A stretch of 64,000 nucleotides of DNA, from positions 3,348,001 through 3,412,000 of the forward strand of contig NZ_JAZHSD010000001.1 in NCBI RefSeq assembly GCF_036924745.1, read 5' to 3'. The notes below the pieces were generated by a model. That model saw only the letters and a program-made list of their open reading frames with translations, was not told the origin of the DNA and did not search any database. The position numbers and the translations under genes are program-made. Each line of letters begins with the position of its first letter. Positions within the stretch are counted from its first letter, which is position 1. This stretch comes from Bradyrhizobium sp. AZCC 1693 (GTDB lineage: Bacteria; Pseudomonadota; Alphaproteobacteria; Rhizobiales; Xanthobacteraceae). This document shows positions 57,513 to 64,000 of this stretch, piece by piece.

Positions 57513-60389
57513 ATGCCCTCCAGGATCACTGACAATGTCATCGGAGCGCTGCAGCATTGCCGGCTGAAGGCATATTTTCAACTGCGCGGTGAGCAAGGGA
57601 CCCTGTCGGGGTACGAGAAGCTCTTGGTTGAGCAGCGAGCCAATCTCGAACCCGCGATAATAGAAAAGATCCGGCGCGAATACGGCCAAGCCGAGATGGC
57701 GAACGACCTTAATTTGTCGGCAGCGAGTCTTCGCAAGAGAGCGTCGTTTGTTCTTGGCGCCCTTCTGGAGGATGATCGCTATGCTGTCCACTTCGATGCC
57801 CTTCGCAAAATCGATGGCCCCTCGGCACTCGGAGACTACCGATATGAACCGGTGCTGTTTTGTGCGGCGCCGCTGGTTCGCGCTCTCGATCGCCAGCAAC
57901 TCGCCACACGCGCGGTTCTTTTAGGCCGGCTGCAGGGCGCGCTTCCTAGTGGCGGAACCGTATATCTCGGGCGCAACGGCGCGAGGACGAACATTCGGTT
58001 CGGATCAGCACTGACGGCGGCGGAAACTCTTCTCCGAGATGCCGAGCGCCTGCAGCGCGCCGATGCCCCGCCGAAGCTACTATTGAACGACCATTGTCGA
58101 ATCTGCGCATTCCGCGATCGTTGCCGTGACCAAGCCATTCGGGAGGACAATCTTAGCCTTCTGCGTGGCATCGGTGAAAAGACGATCAGACGATACGCTC
58201 GCAAGGGCATTCTCACACTGACCCAGCTCGCGCACACATTTCGGCCTCGGCGACGCGGCAAACGCGCCGATACCCCGCTCACTCGGCGAGACCACGCGCT
58301 GCACGCGCTAGCCATTCGCGACAAGACAATCTATGTGTTGGGCTCACCTACAATTCCGATAGCGACAGTGCGCATCTATGTTGACATGGAGGGTGATCCC
58401 GAAGATGGCTCCATCTACCTGATTGGACTCGTCGTTTGCGAAGGCGAGCGCGTCGAGCGCCATTCGTTCTGGGCCGACGATGAGAAAAGGGAAGCCGAAA
58501 TATTCACTCGGTTTCTCGGCATCGTTGGACAGTATGACGCACCGCGCCTTTACTCCTACGGCAACTACGAGCGAACCGTTATCGCGCGCATGCGACGTAA
58601 GGCCCGGCGTAAGAAGCCCGTTGATGCTATTTTGACCGCGCTCACGAATGTACTCACAATCATCTACCCGCATTTCTACTTTCCAACTTACTCGAACGGC
58701 CTCAAGGAAACAGCAGGCTGCCTCGGCTACCGCTGGACCGAGCCAAACGCCTCCGGCATCGAGAGCGTCGTTTGGCGCAAGAACTGGGAAAAGACCGGCG
58801 ATGTTTCATGGAAAACCAAGCTGATCCAATACAATCTCGAAGACTGCGAAGCGCTGCACAGACTCTGCGCGTTCTTGGCTGAAGCGCCGAACTGCAACGC
58901 GCACGACCAACCGGACGACGCGCTACGCGTGGCCTCCGTGGCGCAGCTCGATAAGCTGGCGCGCACCGTCACTTGGTCAAAATTCGCGCATGCCGACTTC
59001 GAATTCGTGAATAAGCGGGCCTATTTCGATTACCAGCAACGCCATGTGTTCGTACGGGCGAAACCGGCCCGGCGCAAGCGAGGCAGCAATAAGGGGAGCC
59101 GACGCTGGCAAAATCGGGACTTGCGCGTTACGCACCGGATGGAAATCACGGCAACCCGCTGTCCCGCCTGTAGCAGCAAGCGTATCGTGCCACTCGATTC
59201 AAAACAGCGGCCGAAAGGCCTGCAAAGGAGGCGCAAGCGCGCCATCGATCTCGTCATCACGCCGGGAGCGATCCGCCGGAAGGTCGTAGAGATCAGGACT
59301 ATCGCCTATCGTTGCGAGTCTTGCGAAAACTGCTTCACGCCCGAGCGCTACGACCGCCTAACGCGCTACTTTCATGGTCTAATGAGCTGGTTTGCGTACC
59401 AGCACATTACCCATAGACTCGGGGTCAGGTCGCTGGCCGCGCTGTTCTATGAGACCTTCGGCATTCGGGTTAACTTCTGGGAATTTACGGATTTCCGGCA
59501 TCTGCTTGTCCATAAGTATCGTAAGACCTACAACATGCTGCTCGCGCAATTAATGGCCGGGCCGGTGCTGCACATCGACGAAACCGAGATCAAGTTGAAG
59601 GACGGCGCGGGGTACGTCTGGGTGTTCGCCAACGCATCCGCAACGGTCTACATCTTCCGACGGTCGCGTGAGGGAGATTTCCTACGGAAACTGCTCAAGA
59701 ATTTCAAAGGCGTGCTGGTCTCGGATTTCTATTCCGCATACGACGGACTTCCCTGTTTGCAGCAGCGCTGTCTTGTCCACCTGATGCGCGACATGAACAG
59801 GGCGATTCTCGACAATCCGTTCGACCAGGAGCTTCAGTCCATTACGGCGCCGTTCGGGGCCCTTTTGCGGTCAATCGTCGTAGCTATCGATGAGCACGGT
59901 CTCAAGCGGCGCTATCTGCAGACCCATACGAACGCAGTTGAAGCATTCTTTAGCGCACTCGCCGAGCGATTCTACGAATCGGGTTCATCCAAAGGCTTAC
60001 AAGAGCGACTGCTCCGAAACCGCCAACGCCTGTTCACGTTTCTGCAGAACGATGGCGTGTCGTGGAATAACAATTTGGCCGAAAATGCCATCAAGCGCGT
60101 TAGCGGCTATAGAGAGGATGTCGGACGAAGCGTCAAAGAAGCTGGCCTTGCTGAACAATTGGTCTTGCTGAGCCTTTATCAAACATGTCGCGTTCGAGAC
60201 ATGAGCTTTCTGAAATTTCTCCTGTCACAGGAACGCGATATGGATGCCTTCGCAGCGGGCAAGCGTCGTCGGCGACGTTTGCAGCGCATCGAGGTCTACC
60301 CAAAAGGCTATTTGCCCCCCTCCCTGATCTCACTTCGTCGGGGAAGGACTACGCAGCCAAGCAATGCCGTAGCCGCGGAAGGCGAGTGA
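57513..60389 (+). CDS. Cas4/RecB-like nuclease, RNase H-like exonuclease and IS66-type transposase in one protein
   Basis: 958 aa from ATG 57513 (GGGGG 7 nt upstream). Domains: (1) about 5-205, TM0106-type RecB/Cas4-like nuclease. It has SRITDNVIGALQHCRLKAYF with C16, and HCRICAFRDRC with C195, C198 and C204, the four-Cys Fe-S pattern of Cas4; the nuclease core is around GDYRYEPVLFC. (2) 213-245, helix-hairpin-helix. (3) 285-455, RNase H-like (YprB-type) exonuclease: YVDMEGD (D291, E293), YSYGNYE and NLEDCEAL (D444). (4) 540-915, IS66-type: zinc ribbon C550/C553 with C601/C604/C607, then a DDE core LHIDETEIK (D689), LVSDFYSAYD (D738) and NNNLAENAIK (E857). All catalytic residues appear intact. 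IS66 transposase is normally a separate protein beside TnpA/TnpB, neither of which is here. Confidence 0.85.
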   Translation: MPSRITDNVIGALQHCRLKAYFQLRGEQGTLSGYEKLLVEQRANLEPAIIEKIRREYGQAEMANDLNLSAASLRKRASFVLGALLEDDRYAVHFDALRKIDGPSALGDYRYEPVLFCAAPLVRALDRQQLATRAVLLGRLQGALPSGGTVYLGRNGARTNIRFGSALTAAETLLRDAERLQRADAPPKLLLNDHCRICAFRDRCRDQAIREDNLSLLRGIGEKTIRRYARKGILTLTQLAHTFRPRRRGKRADTPLTRRDHALHALAIRDKTIYVLGSPTIPIATVRIYVDMEGDPEDGSIYLIGLVVCEGERVERHSFWADDEKREAEIFTRFLGIVGQYDAPRLYSYGNYERTVIARMRRKARRKKPVDAILTALTNVLTIIYPHFYFPTYSNGLKETAGCLGYRWTEPNASGIESVVWRKNWEKTGDVSWKTKLIQYNLEDCEALHRLCAFLAEAPNCNAHDQPDDALRVASVAQLDKLARTVTWSKFAHADFEFVNKRAYFDYQQRHVFVRAKPARRKRGSNKGSRRWQNRDLRVTHRMEITATRCPACSSKRIVPLDSKQRPKGLQRRRKRAIDLVITPGAIRRKVVEIRTIAYRCESCENCFTPERYDRLTRYFHGLMSWFAYQHITHRLGVRSLAALFYETFGIRVNFWEFTDFRHLLVHKYRKTYNMLLAQLMAGPVLHIDETEIKLKDGAGYVWVFANASATVYIFRRSREGDFLRKLLKNFKGVLVSDFYSAYDGLPCLQQRCLVHLMRDMNRAILDNPFDQELQSITAPFGALLRSIVVAIDEHGLKRRYLQTHTNAVEAFFSALAERFYESGSSKGLQERLLRNRQRLFTFLQNDGVSWNNNLAENAIKRVSGYREDVGRSVKEAGLAEQLVLLSLYQTCRVRDMSFLKFLLSQERDMDAFAAGKRRRRRLQRIEVYPKGYLPPSLISLRRGRTTQPSNAVAAEGE

Positions 60390-60427
60390 CTGCCTAGTCC
60401 GAACTCGCCGGAACCACGCCGCATTCC

Positions 60428-60754
60428 TCAAACCAGTTCCAGCCGAAGCGACCGCCCGACCATCCGCGCGGCACGCTGAAGCGTGGTTAACGTGACGTTG
60501 CCGTCCTTTGGGTCGAGCAGGCGCCCAATCTGGCTGCGTGAGGTCTTCATGCGCTGCGCCAGATTGTTGCGCGATATGTTCTTCTCCTTCATCGCCTGCT
60601 CGATCTGCCACGCAAGAACTTCCTTGACGGCGATGGCCTCGAACTCGTCGCGCTTGCCTTCTTCTCCGAGGAAATTATCGAGCGTGGTGAGTTTGGCGGT
60701 AGAATGGGTTGCTTTCTTCTTCCTCGCCACATTCGCCATCTTGATCTCCTTCAT
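60428..60754 (-). CDS. XRE-family antitoxin (HigA-like)
   Basis: A 108-aa protein. A basic N-terminal tail of about 20 residues precedes a Cro/C1-type helix-turn-helix, EKNISRNNLAQRMKTSRSQI then GRLLDPKDGNVTLTTLQRAA, near the C-terminus. The ATG overlaps the toxin stop by 4 nt (ATGA). Its job would be to neutralise the upstream toxin and repress the operon. It converges on the fusion gene 39 nt away. Confidence 0.85.
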   Translation of the reverse strand: MKEIKMANVARKKKATHSTAKLTTLDNFLGEEGKRDEFEAIAVKEVLAWQIEQAMKEKNISRNNLAQRMKTSRSQIGRLLDPKDGNVTLTTLQRAARMVGRSLRLELV

Positions 60755-61125
60755 TTCTCAAATTCACGGTTTCTACGGCGCGCCAGGGCCAGGTCATCCG
60801 CCGGCGTCTTCTGGGTCTTCTTGATGAACCCGTGAAGGACCAGAATGCAGCCCTGCTGCACGCTGAACAGGACGCGAGCGATCCGATTGCTCGGCAGCGA
60901 CGTGCGCACCTCCCACAAGCCGTCGCCCAGCGCGCGGCAAAGCGGCATGCCCACCGGCCAGCGGTATTGGACGCGCATAAGGTCGAGGCCAACGGCTTGA
61001 CGATCAGCGTCGTCCAGACTCCGCAGCCAGTCCCGCACCGCCTCCGTCCCGCCCTTCGTGCGGTAAAACACGACGGGTATCTTGTGGGGACTGCTACCTG
61101 ACATCATGCCCTTTATAATGTTCAT
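60751..61125 (-). CDS. RelE/ParE-superfamily toxin (HigB/Gp49-like)
   Basis: About 124 aa, or 118 from ATG 61107. Reads IPVVFYRTKGGTEAVRDWLR, then PLCRALGDGLWEVRTSLPSN, RIARVLFSVQQGCILVLHGF and IKKTQKTPADDLALARRR. The GLWEVR and LLHGF-KK type motifs are typical of phage-derived Gp49-like HigB mRNA interferases. It is first gene of a toxin-antitoxin pair, and presumably stabilises the element. Upstream bases 61107-61140 are AT-rich (TTATATGG, ACATTATAAAGG) and would contain promoter and operator. Confidence 0.85.
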   Translation of the reverse strand: MNIIKGMMSGSSPHKIPVVFYRTKGGTEAVRDWLRSLDDADRQAVGLDLMRVQYRWPVGMPLCRALGDGLWEVRTSLPSNRIARVLFSVQQGCILVLHGFIKKTQKTPADDLALARRRNREFEK

Positions 61126-61308
61126 GTACCATATAATGTGCAGACCGACAACAGCAATCCGACTGGCGCTACGCTTTCATTTCGCGCCATGGGCGGCTTC
61201 CTAGACAGCGTGACGCTTTTCGAGCGATAAGAGCACCGTCTGACCTCCACGAACGAAGCATTCCTACTTTCGTGGCCACCGCACCAGTTTCGCACCAGAA
61301 ACAACCCG
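61126..61308. other. Element right-arm spacer
   Basis: No gene is recognised. It contains CGCACCAG twice (61280-61287 and 61291-61298), 11 bp apart, just before the phased array. Confidence 0.4.
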
Positions 61309-61376
61309 ATCGAAACGCATCGAACGCAATCGAAATCAAGCGAAAACCCAGCAACATCAACGAAGCTGATCGATAT
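61309..61376. repeat. 10-bp-phased CGAA array next to the right attachment repeat
   Basis: CGAA or a near variant starts at 61311, 61321, 61331, 61341, (GCAA at 61351), 61361 and (CGAT at 61371), mostly preceded by AT. Seven units at exact helical spacing end 4 bp before the tRNA repeat. Likely protein-binding sites for the recombinase or an intrinsically shaped DNA segment (inference). Confidence 0.6.
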
Positions 61377-61379
61377 TCT

Positions 61380-61428
61380 GCCGCTCATAACGGTCTGGTT
61401 GCAGGTTCGAGTCCTGCCGGGCCCACCA
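61380..61428 (+). repeat. Right attachment repeat (tRNA 3' fragment)
   Basis: Exact 49-bp copy of 57171-57219, including the anticodon loop, T arm and CCA. It is not a functional tRNA because the D arm and 5' acceptor strand are missing. Confidence 0.9.
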
Positions 61429-61521
61429 ATAAATCAAATGGTTGTCTTCCTCTCTCGTAACCATGAGCAGGCGACCAGATATCCGGAGACGCGAATAAGC
61501 GATCCCTGCCGCTTCTCGAAC

Positions 61522-62724
61522 CTATGTTTGCTGGACAAGCGAATGTAACGCCCTAACCGCGGCCTCCCGCTTCTCCACAGGGACAAACAGACTGACCGAA
61601 TGCGGCGACAACACGTACTTGTCGGGGACAATCCCGTGATGTCCGAGAACCTGCAACGCGCGGAACGGCAATTCCGACGAAACGCCGCCGAAGCAGGTGA
61701 GACTCACCGAGCTTGAAGCCTCGCCCTGCCTGCGCAGATCCTTGCTTGGCTCCAGCGTGCGCAACAGGGCGTCGAGCCACTCTGAATCACAGGCCACGGT
61801 CATGCTGGTTTTTCCCGCGATGAAGCTCGAGGCGAGAAGCTGCGGCCAGGACAGGCTGTTTTGCTTGAGATGCTGCGCGAATTTCTCGAAACCGTGATTG
61901 AGATCCTTGGAATCGATTTCCACATGCTCAATGCGAGCCATCGAATTGACGGCCAGAACCTTTCCGTTTTCCATGCCTGCAACCTCTTTCATCACTTGCG
62001 TGCTGTGTTTAACGCTACCCCACTGCTTGAGAACCAGAGGCACACCCTGACTTTGCGCCAGCTCTACGCTGCGAAAATGCAGGATCTTTGCACCCCAGAA
62101 GCACATTTCGGACAGGGATGCGAAGTCCACTCGCCGCAGGGGCTTTGCATCCGGCACGATGCGCGGATCGGCAGAGCAAATTCCGTCGACCTCTTTGATG
62201 ATCTCACAGCGCTCGGCCTTCAACGCCGCGGCCATCGCAACGGCGGTGGTGTCGCTGCCACCCCGGCCGAGCGTGGTGACTTCCCTGGTCACCGGGTTCA
62301 CGCCCTGAAATCCTGCCAGCACCACAACGCGCCCACGATCAAGTTCCTCACGCACGCGAATGGGCCGTACATCCAGGATGCGTGCGGAGGAATGGGAGCC
62401 GTCGGTCATCACGCCGGCCTGGCTGCCGGTGAAGCTGATCGCGGGCACGCCGAGATCGGAAAGCGCCATGCTCATCAGGGACATGCTGATGCGCTCACCC
62501 GTCGTTATCAGCATGTCGAGTTCACGGCGATTGGGATTAGGGCTTACCTGATAAGCCATCTGGATCAATTGGTCGGTGGTCTTGCCCATGGCGGAGACGA
62601 TCGCCACGACACGATGACCACGGCCACGCAGGGCGGCGAGACTGCGCGCAACCGCGCGAATTTTCGCCGGTGTTTCAAGACAGACACCGCCATATTTTTG
62701 CACGATGATGGGATAGTTGCGCAT
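61522..62724 (-). CDS. Aspartate kinase paralogue
   Basis: Phosphorylates aspartate (first step to Lys, Thr and Met). It has 400 aa. The amino-acid kinase fold shows [58 protein letters not shown] and [20 protein letters not shown]. The C-terminal 130 residues look like degenerate ACT repeats ending [19 protein letters not shown]. The lysine motif reads KYGG instead of the usual KFGG. The ATG follows the nagA TAG with no gap, so it is translated from the nagA mRNA. Its place beside an amino-sugar enzyme suggests a specialised rather than housekeeping role. Confidence 0.85.
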   Translation of the reverse strand: MRNYPIIVQKYGGVCLETPAKIRAVARSLAALRGRGHRVVAIVSAMGKTTDQLIQMAYQVSPNPNRRELDMLITTGERISMSLMSMALSDLGVPAISFTGSQAGVMTDGSHSSARILDVRPIRVREELDRGRVVVLAGFQGVNPVTREVTTLGRGGSDTTAVAMAAALKAERCEIIKEVDGICSADPRIVPDAKPLRRVDFASLSEMCFWGAKILHFRSVELAQSQGVPLVLKQWGSVKHSTQVMKEVAGMENGKVLAVNSMARIEHVEIDSKDLNHGFEKFAQHLKQNSLSWPQLLASSFIAGKTSMTVACDSEWLDALLRTLEPSKDLRRQGEASSSVSLTCFGGVSSELPFRALQVLGHHGIVPDKYVLSPHSVSLFVPVEKREAAVRALHSLVQQT

Positions 62725-63906
62725 CTAGCCCCCTTGAGAAGCCTCGCTTGCTTCGTTCATCGAACCGACACCTCCTATCCACGTGCCGACGACTTCAAAG
62801 TTCGGATTGAAGGCGACAAGGTCGGCGCGGTAGCCGGGCGCGATCCGTCCAAGCTCGGACTCAAGACCCAGAAATGCCGCTGATGTCCGAGAGGCCATGA
62901 TGAGGGCATCGACAAGGGAGATTCCAAGCAGCGCAACAGCGTTGCGCACCGCCTCGATCATGGTGAGGTGAGCGCCCGCGAGTGTGCCATCGGGGCCCGT
63001 CAGGCGGTTTTCGTGCAACGTGATCGGCCTTCCTTGCAGCATGAATTGCCGGTCGTTCGTGCCCGCCAATGGCATGGCATCGGTCACCAGCATCAATCGA
63101 TCGCGCCCCTTGCAGCGGAAGGCAACACGCAAACCGGCGCGGTCAACGTGGATGCCGTCGCAGATGATCCCTGCAAACAGCCGGTCATCCCCAAGCGCGG
63201 CGCCCACCAGACCCGGCTCCCGGGCGTTCAACTGCGACATGGCATTGAACAGGTGGGTCACCCCCGAGACACCGCGATCGACCGCCTGCCCGATTTCGGC
63301 TGCGGTGGCGTCGCTGTGGCCGGCCGCGACACGCAATCCGGCGCCGATCAATTCATCGATCATGGACGCGGGCACGCATTCCGGGGCTAAGGTCACAATG
63401 GAGCGGCCGCGGCCGCCAAAACTTTTGATCGCGGCGAGATCGCGCCGATCGGGCACGCGTATCTCGGCTTCCGGATGAATGCCCTTGCGAGACCTGTTGA
63501 GGGCCGGTCCTTCCAGATGAAAGCCGAGAACGCCGGGAATCTTCAGACAAGCCTGGGCGACTGCAGCCAATCGCTCAATGACCTCGCTGCGATCGGTGAT
63601 CAGGGTCGGCAAGCAGCCCGTGGTCCCCTCCTTGCGGTGCGCCTCAACGATGCGTCGAACGCCAGCCTCCGTTGGCTGGTCGTTGAGAAGGACGCCCCCG
63701 CCTCCGTTCACCTGGATGTCGATGAATCCGGGTGCAAGGATCGCGTCTGCGGGAAGGCGGATTGAGGGCCGCGCCTCCACCTCGCCGAAGGTGATGCTTT
63801 CAATCCGCCCCTGCGAGATCCTGACCGACCCCGGCCCGCGCATGTCGGCACCATCAAAGATGTGCTGCGCGGCAATCGTGAGGGAGGAAGAACCGGCGTG
63901 GCTCAT
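62725..63906 (-). CDS. nagA: N-acetylglucosamine-6-phosphate deacetylase
   Basis: An amidohydrolase that deacetylates GlcNAc-6-phosphate, 393 aa. Key motifs are PGFIDIQVNGGGGVLLND, FHLEGPALNRSRKGIHP (metal Glu), RVAAGHSDATAAEI (metal His), GVTHLFNAMSQLNAREPGLV (His) and LVTDAMPLAGT (catalytic Asp). The usual HLEGPFLNP is changed to HLEGPALNR. The C-terminal composite barrel segment is GRIAPGYRADLVAFNPNFEV. It is directly followed by the aspartate kinase gene. No nagB or GlcNAc transporter is in the window. Confidence 0.9.
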   Translation of the reverse strand: MSHAGSSSLTIAAQHIFDGADMRGPGSVRISQGRIESITFGEVEARPSIRLPADAILAPGFIDIQVNGGGGVLLNDQPTEAGVRRIVEAHRKEGTTGCLPTLITDRSEVIERLAAVAQACLKIPGVLGFHLEGPALNRSRKGIHPEAEIRVPDRRDLAAIKSFGGRGRSIVTLAPECVPASMIDELIGAGLRVAAGHSDATAAEIGQAVDRGVSGVTHLFNAMSQLNAREPGLVGAALGDDRLFAGIICDGIHVDRAGLRVAFRCKGRDRLMLVTDAMPLAGTNDRQFMLQGRPITLHENRLTGPDGTLAGAHLTMIEAVRNAVALLGISLVDALIMASRTSAAFLGLESELGRIAPGYRADLVAFNPNFEVVGTWIGGVGSMNEASEASQGG

Positions 63907-64000
63907 CAGTATTTATCCGGGGTAGCAGTCACGGACTCGTGAGGCGAGTCCCGTGCAAGACTTCATATGTACACCAAGGGGCTTGGGAGGACCCGGAGCA
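63907..64000. other. Right window edge, upstream of nagA
   Basis: The minus strand is open from the edge to a TAA at 63915-63913 (about 28 codons, ending RVRDCYPG), which could be the C-terminus of an upstream gene in the same operon. ACGGACTCG and CGAGTCCCGT (63930-63951) form a small imperfect hairpin. Not enough sequence to decide. Confidence 0.25.

Larger units (their letters stand above)
57171..61428 (+). mobile_element. 4.2-kb tRNA-integrated element with nuclease-transposase fusion and toxin-antitoxin
   Basis: Bounded by the 49-bp tRNA direct repeats. Content: the nuclease/transposase fusion gene (57513-60389), a convergent HigBA-like pair (60428-61125), and a phased repeat array at the right end. 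The sequence is visibly less GC-rich than the flanks. No tyrosine or serine integrase gene and no IS66-type inverted termini are visible. Confidence 0.8.

Noticed and set aside
57513..58140. Cas4 as part of a CRISPR-Cas locus
   Set aside because: No repeat-spacer array, cas1, cas2 or effector gene lies anywhere in the window; the likeness is to the wider RecB/TM0106 nuclease group.
57220..60420. Ordinary IS66 insertion sequence with terminal inverted repeats and 8-bp target duplication
   Set aside because: No IS66-like termini, no tnpA/tnpB, and the boundaries coincide with tRNA repeats instead.
61122..61388. Open frame on the minus strand over the right arm of the element, considered as an integrase remnant
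   Set aside because: No recombinase motif (no R-H-R-Y pattern) can be recognised, and it runs through the phased repeat.
61380..61428. Second tRNA gene
   Set aside because: It lacks the 5' acceptor strand and D arm; it is only the attachment-site duplicate.

Overview
The window reads as the chromosome of a GC-rich alphaproteobacterium, most likely Bradyrhizobium or a close relative. This rests on gene content and order, EcfG-type stress promoters, several palindromic repeat families between genes, and NAD-dependent formate dehydrogenase with a full molybdenum-cofactor set. No rRNA, CRISPR array or phage module is visible. One tRNA gene is present, and it serves as an integration site.

Regions from left to right. 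(1) 1-14.1 kb: alpha-glucan and trehalose metabolism. malQ (cut by the window edge) is divergent from a tightly coupled operon treS-maltokinase fusion, glgB, glgX, treZ, treY. A palindromic pair of GGAAC boxes sits between malQ and treS. (2) 14.1-19 kb: a polyhydroxyalkanoate-system protein, a tiny DUF3309 membrane protein, and the non-homologous end-joining pair ligD/ku, divergent around EcfG-like promoters, followed by a small Lys/Arg-rich protein. (3) 19-21.4 kb: acyl-CoA synthetase and a PNPOx-fold protein. (4) 21.4-29.7 kb: kdp potassium uptake. The order is small ORF, kdpF, small ORF, kdpA, kdpB, REP-like hairpin, kdpC, kdpD, kdpE. (5) 30-31.8 kb: an unknown protein and a membrane-anchored LysM protein. 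(6) 31.9-36.4 kb: formate dehydrogenase alpha and fused gamma/beta subunits.

(7) 36.7-40.6 kb: a fluoride-response locus with two fluoride riboswitches. One precedes an antiporter plus universal stress protein. The other precedes two CrcB/Fluc channels plus a DUF190 protein. Each riboswitch is followed by a very short ORF whose Shine-Dalgarno is complementary to the riboswitch 3' end. A half-size EamA transporter lies alongside. (8) 40.7-46.2 kb: an OFA-type (oxalate/formate) transporter with a sigma-54 promoter and twin palindromic upstream sites, next to a sensor kinase and sigma-54 activator. (9) 46.3-50 kb: TusA-like protein, MoeA, MobB, FdhD and MobA, which supply and sulfurate the molybdenum cofactor used by formate dehydrogenase. 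(10) 50-57 kb: an FAD monooxygenase, two further MoeA-like proteins (one fused to a periplasmic-binding-protein-like domain), and two solute-binding proteins.

(11) 57.1-61.4 kb: a 4.2-kb insertion in a tRNA(CAU) gene, bounded by a 49-bp direct repeat of the tRNA 3' part. It carries one large gene joining a Cas4/RecB-like nuclease, a helix-hairpin-helix, an RNase H-like exonuclease and an IS66-type DDE transposase. It also carries a HigBA-type toxin-antitoxin pair and a 10-bp-phased repeat array against the right-hand tRNA repeat. No tyrosine or serine integrase is seen. This is the most unusual part of the window. (12) 61.5-63.9 kb: an aspartate kinase paralogue translated directly behind nagA.
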